A stretch of 56,799 bases of DNA from Candidatus Kaiserbacteria bacterium RIFCSPHIGHO2_02_FULL_49_34 (GTDB taxonomy: Bacteria; Patescibacteriota; Minisyncoccia; Phycocordibacterales; UBA918), in the NCBI GenBank assembly GCA_001781205.1, contig MFLE01000018.1, positions 1 to 56,799 of the forward strand, read 5' to 3'. The notes under the pieces are model-generated. The model saw only the letters and a list, made by a program, of their open reading frames with translations. It made no database searches and was not told the DNA's origin. The position numbers were made by a program, and so were the translations under genes. Positions 45,101-54,245 of the stretch are shown here, one piece after another; the first letter of the stretch is position 1; each line of letters begins with the position of its first letter.

Positions 45101-45581
45101 CCACCTAGATAGCTGGCCAGTTGAGACCGATGTTGATGCAGACGTGCTTACGAGCATGAAGCTTACTCGCGAATGGGTAACAAAAGCTCTCGAAGCGCGC
45201 ACGAAGGCAGGTATGAAGCTTCGTCAGCCAGTTGCAACAATCAAGCTTCCTGTGGAGCTTAGTGGTGCATGTGATGAAATCTTCAAAGACGAGCTTAATG
45301 TGAAGAATCTTGAAGTTGACGCAGCACTTACGGGAGCATGGATTGATGAGGTAATCACGCCAGAGCTTAAACGCGAAGGGGAAGTACGTGACCTTACTCG
45401 TCAGATTCAAGATGCTCGCAAAGACGCAGGACTTGAGCCGAAGGATAGAATTGTGCTCACACTCAATCCGTCACTCGAAGAGACCGTTATGCCGCATAAA
45501 GATGAACTTATGAAAACCGTTGGCGCTGATAGTATTGTATATGATACAGCAGTTACAACGTTTACGCTTAAAACACCATAA
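42123..45581 (+). CDS. ileS: Isoleucyl-tRNA synthetase with inserted histidine-phosphatase domain (about 43640-44240)
   Basis: [62 protein letters not shown]; insertion [13 protein letters not shown]...[12 protein letters not shown]...VGEFDGKS...[13 protein letters not shown] between FKELLAQ and [12 protein letters not shown]. Confidence 0.95.
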   Translation: [1152 protein letters not shown]

Positions 45582-45601
45582 TTGGTGTTTTGTGTTATTT
45601 A

Positions 45602-45645
45602 TGCTTTGACGTCCCGGATGGATCCAGACGTCAAAGCATATTTTC
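45602..45645 (+). terminator. Hairpin GCTTTGACGTC(ccggatggatcca)GACGTCAAAGC downstream of ileS
   Basis: Perfect 11-bp stem followed by a T-rich run. Confidence 0.7.
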
Positions 45646-45670
45646 TCAACCCTGTGGTATACTTTTCGTA

Positions 45671-46789
45671 ATGCAAAAGAAAAAGGGTTTTGTCGATCAA
45701 CTCAAGGAAATGTTTCATATTGAGTCACCACTACCACGTGATGTTGTCATGGGTGTTGATTTTGGTAGCGCAACACTCAAGGTGGTGCAACTTTCAAAAA
45801 AGCAATCGATTCCAACACTCGATACCTATGGTGAAGTTTCGCTCGCGCCGTACCAGGGGGAATCCGAAGGAAAGGTTGTGCCGCTCAACATTGATGCACA
45901 TACGAAGGCGCTTCGCGATGTTGTGCGTGATGCGGGTATTGTGGCGCAGAGCGCTGCGATTGCGCTTCCGTATGGCGCAACGTTCACGGTTGTGCTCACC
46001 GTTGACTCAACTGACCCTACCGAAATAACCGCACGTGTCCCTATTCAAATCAAGAACCTCATCCCCGTCCGCCTGCAAGACGTTACCATTGATTGGTTTC
46101 CATTTGTGCACGATGAAGCAGCAAAAAAGACAACACTCATTGCGGTGGCGGTGCATAATCATACACTTGCACAATTGCGCGAAGTAGTGACACGTGCGGG
46201 GTTTTCAATTCTCACTACCGAGCTTGAATTTTTTTCCACTATTCGTAGCGTTGTGGAGCAGGCGGATTCGAAAAGCTCCTTCGACTTCGCTCAGGGTAAA
46301 TCGCCGCAGGCAGCGTCCATGATTGTGCTTGATCTTGGTGCAGGGAGCGGCAAAGTATATTTTGTACATGAAGGGAAGCTCGTTGGCGTGCATAGTATTG
46401 CATCGCTTGGTGGTGAGGGGGTTACCAAGCGCATTGCAGGAGCGTCGAATGCGGCATTTGAAACCATCGAAGCGCAAAAGCGCGAAGGTGCCGTGTCTCT
46501 TCCGGATGAAATCATTACTCAAGCAGCGCGTGAAGTATCTTCACTTATAAGTGCACATGTCCATGCGTCGACTCTTTCTTCTGCACCGTGTGTTGTGGTT
46601 GGCGGAGGCGCTCGCATGCATGATCTTACGACCGCGTTTCGTACTGCATTTGCACGCACTGTGACACTTGGTGAGCCGTTTCATCATGTTGCGTATCCGC
46701 AGATTCTTAAGGATACACTTACACGAACAGGGGGCGCATATGCACCGTCTGTCGCGGTAGCGTTTGCTGCGGTCGGACTATCAAAATAA
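45671..46789 (+). CDS. pilM: Type IV pilus assembly protein PilM
   Basis: VVMGVDFGSATLKVVQLSKK, MIVLDLGAGSGKVYFVHEGKLV, VVVGGGARMHDL. Confidence 0.85.
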   Translation: MQKKKGFVDQLKEMFHIESPLPRDVVMGVDFGSATLKVVQLSKKQSIPTLDTYGEVSLAPYQGESEGKVVPLNIDAHTKALRDVVRDAGIVAQSAAIALPYGATFTVVLTVDSTDPTEITARVPIQIKNLIPVRLQDVTIDWFPFVHDEAAKKTTLIAVAVHNHTLAQLREVVTRAGFSILTTELEFFSTIRSVVEQADSKSSFDFAQGKSPQAASMIVLDLGAGSGKVYFVHEGKLVGVHSIASLGGEGVTKRIAGASNAAFETIEAQKREGAVSLPDEIITQAAREVSSLISAHVHASTLSSAPCVVVGGGARMHDLTTAFRTAFARTVTLGEPFHHVAYPQILKDTLTRTGGAYAPSVAVAFAAVGLSK

Positions 46790-46793
46790 ACAT

Positions 46794-47603
46794 ATGCATA
46801 CACTTTATAAAAAAATAGGTCTCAGCTGCATGGCGCTTGCAGTACTCATTGCGGGGAGTACGGGTGTTCTCTCGCATTTTAAAGATGTAACACCGGCAGC
46901 AGTTGTTGCAAGTACGGTTGTAGAGAACACAAACGTTGCACGCACGCAGGCACAGCGTATGCTTTTGACACGAAGTGCCGTACTTGACAGGGCAGCAACG
47001 CTCAAGGCAAACGACATGCTCAAAAACCAATACTTTGCACATCGAAGCCCAAGCGGTGTTACACCATGGTACTGGTTCGATAAGGCACAGTACAAGTACC
47101 TTCGTGCAGGGGAGAACCTTGCAGTGCATTTTGATGACTCAGCTGAACTGGTTGATGCATGGCTACATTCGCCGAGTCATCGTGCTAATATCATGAATGG
47201 TGCCTATACTGAAATAGGCATCGGTATGGCCAAGGGAACGTTTGAAGGCGTGCCAACAACTTTCGTGGTGCAACTTTTTGGTACACCAAGACCAGCAACA
47301 AAGCAGGGGGCAGCGGTGGGTCTTCTTGACACAAATGAGTTTCGTGTTGTTTCAGAATCCAGTGATGTTGCACCGCATGAACTTGCAACGATTGAGCGCA
47401 CTACAATAACCACACAACATACGTTTGTACCGATTGCAATTATTGTATTCCTTATCGGCGCACTCTTTCTTGCGATACACATATGTCTCCGATGCCTTGC
47501 GCGGTCATGTACGCACATTTCTTTCATCATGCTTGGGGCGATTCTTGTACTCTCCCTTATCATCACATATACGGTTCGCATGATGCTTATGGGTGTGATA
47601 TAG
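46794..47603 (+). CDS. CAP/SCP domain secreted protein with C-terminal TM segments
   Basis: RSAVLDRAATLKANDMLKNQYFAHRSPSGVTPWYWF...AGENLAVHF...WLHSPSHRANIMNGAYTEIGIG. Confidence 0.87.
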   Translation: MHTLYKKIGLSCMALAVLIAGSTGVLSHFKDVTPAAVVASTVVENTNVARTQAQRMLLTRSAVLDRAATLKANDMLKNQYFAHRSPSGVTPWYWFDKAQYKYLRAGENLAVHFDDSAELVDAWLHSPSHRANIMNGAYTEIGIGMAKGTFEGVPTTFVVQLFGTPRPATKQGAAVGLLDTNEFRVVSESSDVAPHELATIERTTITTQHTFVPIAIIVFLIGALFLAIHICLRCLARSCTHISFIMLGAILVLSLIITYTVRMMLMGVI

Positions 47604-47613
47604 TGCGCGCGTT

Positions 47614-49008
47614 ATGTCGTCACGTACCATGCTCCATGTTGCTGTTTGGATTCTCGGCACACTCCTTGCTCTAGGGGTCGTTGCCTTTTTTCTGTATTTC
47701 CAAAATATGCAATCGACAGATGGTGTCTCTGTGAATATGGCGCAGAAGGATGATGTCGAAGAAATGACGGAATTTCCTTTGCCGACACCACAAGAACTGA
47801 GCCGTTTCGGTACGGGTTCGGTGCGTGTTGAGCCGAATTACTATACAGACACCGTAAAGGCGCTGAAAGCTTCCAGTGCATCGTTTATCGAGGCAAACCT
47901 CACGACAATGAAAATTAACGCGTACCAAGAAGGCGTACTTTCATTTACTGTTGATATCAAAACAAAAGGTCGTCCCGGTTCATGGTGGCAGACTCCTGCA
48001 GGCGTCTATCATGCACAGACAAAAAAGCAAAAGCATTTTTCATCGTTCGGACACGTCTACACTGATTGGAATCTCCCATTCCAAGGCAATTTCTTTATCC
48101 ACGGTTGGCCGTACGATGAAGACGGTACGCCAGTCCCGCAGGGATTTTCAGGTGGCTGTATACGGCTAACTGATGAGGATGCACAGCGACTTTATGAATT
48201 TGCTGAAGTGGGTACACCGATTATTGTATACGAAGACTACTTCGCATCGGATAATTTCTCGTACGAAGCTGTTGCGCCAGTTGACATTACGGCAGCATCG
48301 TATCTCGCTATGGATATTCGGAGCAATGATGTCATTCTTGAGCAACATGCCTCAAGCACCTTTGCGATTGCATCAATTACCAAAATCATGACCGCGCTCA
48401 TTGCTACGGAATACATTAATCTCGACAAGAATCTCACCGTGTCCGCACGTGCTGCCACAGCGACAACCAGTAAGCCTCGCTTCACAGAGGGTGAATCAGT
48501 GCTTGCATTTCATGTGCTTTATCCGCTCCTCAATGAATCGTCAAATCAGTCTGCAACAGTGCTTGCTGAGTCAGTGGGTACGGAGCGGTATGTCCGTCTC
48601 ATGAATGACAAAGCAACAGCTATTGGGATGGCGCAAACAACCTTTGCTGATCCTTCGGGAGTTTTGGCTACGAATACCGCAACGGCCGAGGACCTTGCTC
48701 GTCTTGCACAGTATCTTTACTACAATCGTCCATTTGTCTTGAATCTTCTTGCTGGACGACTTGATCCTGGATTCTACGACGCACCTCAGTTTAATGATTT
48801 ATCGAACTTCAATATCTTTAGCGACGATGAGGCGTTTGTTGGCGGCAAAGTAGGACACACAAAAGCTGCTGACGAAACCATGCTTGCGGTATTTCATATC
48901 GACATTCGCGGCACCTCTCGTCCGATTGCTATTGTGGTCCTCGGTTCGACCAACATAAAAGATGATGTTAATAAAATTAGAGATTATATTGCTGAACGAT
49001 ATCGTTAG
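47614..49008 (+). CDS. L,D-transpeptidase (YkuD) fused to D-Ala-D-Ala carboxypeptidase (S11)-type domain
   Basis: YkuD: FIHGWPYDEDGTPVPQGFSGGCIRL; S11: FAIASITKIMTALIA (SxxK), LLNESSNQSATVLAE (SxN), VGGKVGHTKAADET (KTG-like). Confidence 0.85.
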   Translation: MSSRTMLHVAVWILGTLLALGVVAFFLYFQNMQSTDGVSVNMAQKDDVEEMTEFPLPTPQELSRFGTGSVRVEPNYYTDTVKALKASSASFIEANLTTMKINAYQEGVLSFTVDIKTKGRPGSWWQTPAGVYHAQTKKQKHFSSFGHVYTDWNLPFQGNFFIHGWPYDEDGTPVPQGFSGGCIRLTDEDAQRLYEFAEVGTPIIVYEDYFASDNFSYEAVAPVDITAASYLAMDIRSNDVILEQHASSTFAIASITKIMTALIATEYINLDKNLTVSARAATATTSKPRFTEGESVLAFHVLYPLLNESSNQSATVLAESVGTERYVRLMNDKATAIGMAQTTFADPSGVLATNTATAEDLARLAQYLYYNRPFVLNLLAGRLDPGFYDAPQFNDLSNFNIFSDDEAFVGGKVGHTKAADETMLAVFHIDIRGTSRPIAIVVLGSTNIKDDVNKIRDYIAERYR

Positions 49009-49037
49009 AACAAAAGATGCCGAGGGCATCTTTTGTT
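49009..49037 (+). terminator. Hairpin AACAAAAGATGCC(gag)GGCATCTTTTGTT
   Basis: Inverted repeat after the LDT-S11 gene. Confidence 0.85.
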
Positions 49038-49080
49038 ATCCACAGGTCGCCTTTCTTGATATGTGGTATACTTCTGAGGT

Positions 49081-51033
49081 ATGAAATGTATACCGATTCA
49101 GATGCAGATATACCTCCGAATGACGGCGCTCCTTTTAGTGTCTATGCTTGTCGCGCTCCTTATAAGTATTCCACAAGCACATGCTACTGCAAATGATAAA
49201 ATTCACTACCAAGGCAAGCTCCTTGATTCAGGTGGTAGTCCTGTGACCGACGCTTCGCACACTATGCGTTTTCGCCTCTATACTGTCTCGACAGGCGGCT
49301 CAGCATTCTGGGATGAAACACAAACCGTTACGACCGCTGGTGGACTCTTCACTGCGCTCCTCGGTTCCGTCACCAGTCTGAGTGGTATCGATTGGAATCA
49401 AGCTCTCTACCTCGGTGTGACGGTTGATAGTGACAGCGAAATGACCCCTCGCCACACCGTCGGTGCTGTTCCCGCCGCACACACCCTTGCAGGCGCCCTT
49501 CGTCTCGACAGCGCCCTCGATTCTTATTTGAGCGGCAGTCTTGGTGTCGGCACGACAACCCCCATTTCAAAATTATCAGTTGTGGGTAGTGGTACTGGGT
49601 TTGGTTTGCGAGTAGACAACACAAGCACAGGAGATGGAATACAGATAAATACAGAAGCTAATACTTCCAATAATGGTTTACTTTGGAGTCAAGGAGGAAA
49701 CAATATCTTAAATATTTTCTCTACAGCAAGCAATCAGGCGACTTTGCGTCTGGCAAGCAGTACCGCGACGATGGTGGAGTTAAGTGCTGCTGGAAACTCT
49801 TATTTTAACGCTGGAAATATTGGTATCGGCACGACATCTCCATTAGCGAAACTCGACATCTACGGCACTGCGGGCTCTGCAAATATATTCACTCTGTCAT
49901 CGTCAACAAACGCACGACTCTTTACTGTAACAGCAGGAGGGGATGTGGGGGTTGGTACATCAACACCTACTGCGCAATTGCACACCACGGGTTCAGTACG
50001 TTTTCAAACGTTTGGTTCAGGAACACTCACGACAGATGCAGATGGTAATCTATCCGTATCTTCTGATGAACGCTTGAAGAATATCGAAGGTTCATTCACC
50101 AACGGCCTTGCAGCAATTCGTGGGCTTGAGCCAATTCGGTATCGCTGGAATGCGGAGAGTGGGCTTGAACAGGAATCTATCTATGCAGGTTTCTCTGCGC
50201 AGAATGTTATGGATCATATCGAAGATGCTGTTGGTATCGACAAAAACACTGGTTACTTCACGCTCAGTGATCGTCCGATTATTGCGGCATCAGTCAATGC
50301 AATTAAGGAGCTTGATAGTACCATTGAGTCACTTGCGTCAACGACTGCGGCAACTTCAACTGAAGAAGGTACACAAACCTTCATAGGTCGATTCTTCGAC
50401 CGTATGATTGCCTGGTTTGCAGATGCGGCAAATGGCATCGGCAACCTCTTCGCTAGCAGTTTCCATGCGAAGGATACGATCTGTATTAATGACACCTGTG
50501 TTGACGAAACAAAGCTTCGCGAGCTTCTTGGAGACGTGTCCGCAAGCGATACGACGGATTCAACAGGTTCATCGCAGACAACCTCTTCGGATGATAACAG
50601 TTCTGATACGATAGACGATACTGCAACCTCAACCGATGATGGCAGTACTTCGACAAGCTCAGGGCAGGCCGCAACCTCAACTGATAGCGGTACTGCAACT
50701 GCGACGTCAACCGATGATGGTGCCGGACCATCAACCGATTCTGTGGACGACACAGAGGCGCCAGTAATTACACTCAATGGCAATCCATCGATAATGATTG
50801 AGTACGGAGGTACGTATAACGAAGAAGGTGCAACGGCAACCGACAACGTCGACGCGAATGTTGAGATTGTCGTAACAGGTGCCGTTGATACAGGGGCGGC
50901 TGGCACGTATACTATTACTTACAACGCAACCGACACCGCAGGAAATGAATCAGTGATAACACGAGAAGTAATCGTAGATCCTGAGCCAACACCCGAACCT
51001 GAACCCGCACCTGAACCTGTGCCTGAAGAATAA
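49081..51033 (+). CDS. Secreted protein with peptidase S74 chaperone-type domain, Ser/Thr/Asp linker, DUF5011/Ig-like domain and Pro/Glu tail
   Basis: VSSDERLKNIEGSFTNGLAAIRGLEPIRYRWN...YAGFSAQNVMDHIEDAVG; EAPVITLNGNPSIMIEYGGTYNEEGATATDNVD; PEPTPEPEPAPEPVPEE. Confidence 0.85.
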   Translation: MKCIPIQMQIYLRMTALLLVSMLVALLISIPQAHATANDKIHYQGKLLDSGGSPVTDASHTMRFRLYTVSTGGSAFWDETQTVTTAGGLFTALLGSVTSLSGIDWNQALYLGVTVDSDSEMTPRHTVGAVPAAHTLAGALRLDSALDSYLSGSLGVGTTTPISKLSVVGSGTGFGLRVDNTSTGDGIQINTEANTSNNGLLWSQGGNNILNIFSTASNQATLRLASSTATMVELSAAGNSYFNAGNIGIGTTSPLAKLDIYGTAGSANIFTLSSSTNARLFTVTAGGDVGVGTSTPTAQLHTTGSVRFQTFGSGTLTTDADGNLSVSSDERLKNIEGSFTNGLAAIRGLEPIRYRWNAESGLEQESIYAGFSAQNVMDHIEDAVGIDKNTGYFTLSDRPIIAASVNAIKELDSTIESLASTTAATSTEEGTQTFIGRFFDRMIAWFADAANGIGNLFASSFHAKDTICINDTCVDETKLRELLGDVSASDTTDSTGSSQTTSSDDNSSDTIDDTATSTDDGSTSTSSGQAATSTDSGTATATSTDDGAGPSTDSVDDTEAPVITLNGNPSIMIEYGGTYNEEGATATDNVDANVEIVVTGAVDTGAAGTYTITYNATDTAGNESVITREVIVDPEPTPEPEPAPEPVPEE

Positions 51034-51049
51034 TCTGCTTGCTCGAACT

Positions 51050-51090
51050 AAAAAACACACCACTCAAAACTGGACTGAGCGGTGTTTTTT
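51050..51090. terminator. Hairpin AAAAAACACaccACTCaaaactggactGAGTcggtGTTTTTT-type
   Basis: Imperfect stem with A/T flanks. Confidence 0.65.
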
Positions 51091-51176
51091 ATGAGGTAGT
51101 CACAATCTGCTCCAGAATTTGACTTCCTGTAAAAAGAGGAATACACTTTGCGCCTCATTCGAGTAACAATATTGCC

Positions 51177-53255
51177 ATGATAGAAAGCATTCTTGCCCTT
51201 ATCCTCATGTTTCTGTGCGCCTCTGGCGTCGGCGTTCTTGCAGAACGTATTCGGGTTCCGTACACTGTTCTTTTGGTGCCTGTTGGTATTATCCTCCTTC
51301 TTGCCTCGCAAATTACGTCGTTGCAATTTATTGGCTCCATCAACCTCACTCCTGAGCTTCTCTTTTACGCGTTCCTCCCTGTCCTTATCTTTGAATCCGC
51401 GTATAACATAAACTGGAAGCAGCTCCGTCGCAATAAATGGTCTATCACACTCCTCTCAGTCGTCTCGCTCCTTATCTCAACAATACTCATCGCGGTTGCA
51501 TTTAAGTTTGGACTCGGTCTCGCTGGGTGGGATGTACCGTGGCAAGTGGTGATTCTCTTTGGTGCGCTTATTTCGGCAACCGACCCGGTCGCCGTACTCG
51601 CACTCTTCAAAGAATACGGTGCGCCCAAACGCCTCTCGCTTATTTTTGAAGGCGAGTCTCTTTTCAATGACGGTACAGCACTCGCGCTCGCACTTGTACT
51701 TATTGCTGCATTTACCGCAACAGAAGACATCTCACTCGCGACAATGGTCGGGGAAGGCAGTCTCCTCTTCGTGTCGATGGTGGCGCTTGGTGCCGCACTC
51801 GGCGCGGTCTTCGGTTTTGTCTTTGCGAAGCTTATCGAAAAAATCCGCGACGACTCATCACTTGAGCTTACCCTTGCGCTCGTCATGGCACATGCAACCT
51901 TCATCAGTGCTGAGCTTCTTTCTGAATGGATGATGCACACCCAGCATTGGCCGATTGGGATTTCACCTGTTATCGCTACAACAATCGGCGCCATCACGAT
52001 GGGGAACTGGGGTCGCTATAAGCTCTCGTCACAAGTCCATGAATTTGCAGAGCACACGCTTGGTTACTTTGGTTTCTTGATCAATTCGATTATTTTCTTA
52101 CTCATTGGTTTTGAATTTATCGACATTACGCACCAGGTCGACATGTCGACACTTCTTGTGCCAGCACTTATTGCTATTGCGGTCGTGGTTGTTGCGCGAG
52201 CTGTCTCTGTGTATCCTGTCATGCAACTCTTTAATAAGACCAAGCTTGAGGAGCATATTCCGCTCCAGTGGCAACATATGCTCGCGTGGGGTTCTCTCCG
52301 TGGTGCCATTGCTATCGCGATTGTGCTTTCGATTCCAAAGGATTGGGTACCAGCGGGCTGGGTATACGACTTCACCCCGCAAGCGTTCATTGCAGGTATC
52401 ACCATTATCTGTATCTACTTCACGCTCTTTATTAAGGCAACAACCATCGGCGCAATTCTCGAACGTTTCCAGCTTACCAAGATGACGGCAATTGAATACG
52501 CGGGATATCTCCTTGCGCGTATGCGTATTGCTGACAAGGCGCTTTCTGAATCAGAACGATTCCTACGTCGTGGCTATGTCGACGAGGCGACGGCGCTGCA
52601 TGCGCGCGACGGCTACGAAAAATGGAAAACGCGTGCAATCGGACACATGCAGGCAACCTGCGCCGAGTATCCACAGACACCGATTCTTGCACTTCATTTG
52701 CACGTTGCTGGTATTGAAGCAAAGGTACTACACCGTCTCTATCACTACAAAGAAATAAATGAATTAGTGTATCGTCGTCTCTTGGGTAAGATAGAAGAAC
52801 GTATTCTTGATCTCGAAGAATCGACCGTTCCAACTATCGCAACAACCTGTGAGCCGTACTTCTCACTGTTTGACAAAATTGAGTCAGGCATGAGTCGTGT
52901 CGATGAGCTTCGTAATCACTACCTCTTCGCTCGCGCACGTATTATTGCTGCCAACAAAGTTCTCGAAGCGCTTGAACATGCAACACATGAAAAGAATCTC
53001 TTTGCCGACGATGACGTGCAAGATCTTATTTCTATCTATACGAAGCGTCGCGAAGAAGCGAAAAAACACATGCGGACACTTGCGGAAAAAGCGCCGAAAA
53101 TTGTGGGCGAGCTTGCGGTTGAACATATGGAAGACGGACTTCTCAAGGCAAAAGAACGAGAACTCGAAGAAATTATCGAAGAGGGTGTGGTAACGCCCAA
53201 AGCTGCACAAAAGCTTTCTGAGCGTATTCTCATCCACCGAACAACAAAGAAATAA
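51177..53255 (+). CDS. CPA1-type Na+/H+ antiporter
   Basis: Many TMs; GALISATDPVAVLALFKEYGAPKRLSLIFEGESLFNDGTALAL; WGSLRGAIAIAIVLSIP. Confidence 0.92.
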   Translation: MIESILALILMFLCASGVGVLAERIRVPYTVLLVPVGIILLLASQITSLQFIGSINLTPELLFYAFLPVLIFESAYNINWKQLRRNKWSITLLSVVSLLISTILIAVAFKFGLGLAGWDVPWQVVILFGALISATDPVAVLALFKEYGAPKRLSLIFEGESLFNDGTALALALVLIAAFTATEDISLATMVGEGSLLFVSMVALGAALGAVFGFVFAKLIEKIRDDSSLELTLALVMAHATFISAELLSEWMMHTQHWPIGISPVIATTIGAITMGNWGRYKLSSQVHEFAEHTLGYFGFLINSIIFLLIGFEFIDITHQVDMSTLLVPALIAIAVVVVARAVSVYPVMQLFNKTKLEEHIPLQWQHMLAWGSLRGAIAIAIVLSIPKDWVPAGWVYDFTPQAFIAGITIICIYFTLFIKATTIGAILERFQLTKMTAIEYAGYLLARMRIADKALSESERFLRRGYVDEATALHARDGYEKWKTRAIGHMQATCAEYPQTPILALHLHVAGIEAKVLHRLYHYKEINELVYRRLLGKIEERILDLEESTVPTIATTCEPYFSLFDKIESGMSRVDELRNHYLFARARIIAANKVLEALEHATHEKNLFADDDVQDLISIYTKRREEAKKHMRTLAEKAPKIVGELAVEHMEDGLLKAKERELEEIIEEGVVTPKAAQKLSERILIHRTTKK

Positions 53256-53260
53256 CGAAG

Positions 53261-53292
53261 AAAACAACTCCACACAACAGGGAGTTGTTTTA
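53261..53292. terminator. Hairpin AAAACAACTCC...GGAGTTGTTTT
   Basis: 11-bp stem. Confidence 0.75.
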
Positions 53293-53395
53293 ATGTCGGA
53301 CGGGGCGGATATGTTGACAAAAAACGAGAACCGTGTTTATATACATTCGGATTTGTTTTTTATCACCGCCACGTATATCTCTGAAGGAGAAAATC

Positions 53396-54121
53396 ATGGA
53401 AGCAGTCAATGTGTTTCCGGGTCTGAGTATTCTCGACCGACACGAAACTGAATTGTTTGATGTCGAAACCTGTATGCTTAGCTACAACAATGTTGACTAT
53501 TCGGTCACTCGCATCCACGCAAAGGCGTCTGAAAACCCTCGATTCCTCGTCAACCTTGTCACCTGTGGCGAGCGCATTATTTGGAGCCATGAATGCTCGG
53601 GCTATCCCGGCGTTGCACTCCTTGCCATGACGGAAGGAGGTCCTGTCGTAGCGCTTTGTAAAGGCGAACGTGTCCAACGGATTGAGCCATTTGTCGACGA
53701 CCCCGACCTCGACGACATTGTCGAACGTGCAGAAGCAAAACGCGAGGCAGCCGAATCTATCGGGTATCAACCGTGGTTCTCTGACTACGAGCGGCGTGCG
53801 CAGATGCTTGAACAGGAAATCATCCGTATCAGCGCATGCGAAAATCGTCGCCGTGCGCATGTTGAATCCGAAGAAGCTCGTGCGGCACTTCTCACTCGTG
53901 TCATGCGTCGTCCGTACATCTCGGTAACTACCGAGAGGAATATGCGGGTTCGTGGCATTCCCGTTCGTGAGAACGAATGGGTCATGCTGCCGCCATCCTT
54001 TACCGCAGTTCTCGTCGAAGACCTTTCACGTCCACGCGACACCGCACGCGAAGTGTTCGATGTATATACCGATCTCCAAGGCGCCACCAAACGCCGGCAT
54101 GTACAACAAGTAGCGAGGTAA
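53396..54121 (+). CDS. Hypothetical protein, SD-led (GAAGGAGAAAATCATGG)
   Basis: Intact ORF with strong SD; no family recognised. Confidence 0.65.
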   Translation: MEAVNVFPGLSILDRHETELFDVETCMLSYNNVDYSVTRIHAKASENPRFLVNLVTCGERIIWSHECSGYPGVALLAMTEGGPVVALCKGERVQRIEPFVDDPDLDDIVERAEAKREAAESIGYQPWFSDYERRAQMLEQEIIRISACENRRRAHVESEEARAALLTRVMRRPYISVTTERNMRVRGIPVRENEWVMLPPSFTAVLVEDLSRPRDTAREVFDVYTDLQGATKRRHVQQVAR

Positions 54122-54245
54122 TCGCATGCTTGTGAATATTTGCACATTTTTGCAGCATTAATCTATTGGATTGGTGCTGCTTTTCTTTTTCGAAAAATTC
54201 AGTATAGTACACATATTATTACATATACATAAACAAATATATTTC

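Noticed and set aside
50253-50906. 217-aa minus-strand ORF rich in S/V/E
   Set aside because: Mirror of the low-complexity Ser/Thr/Asp linker of the S74 protein.
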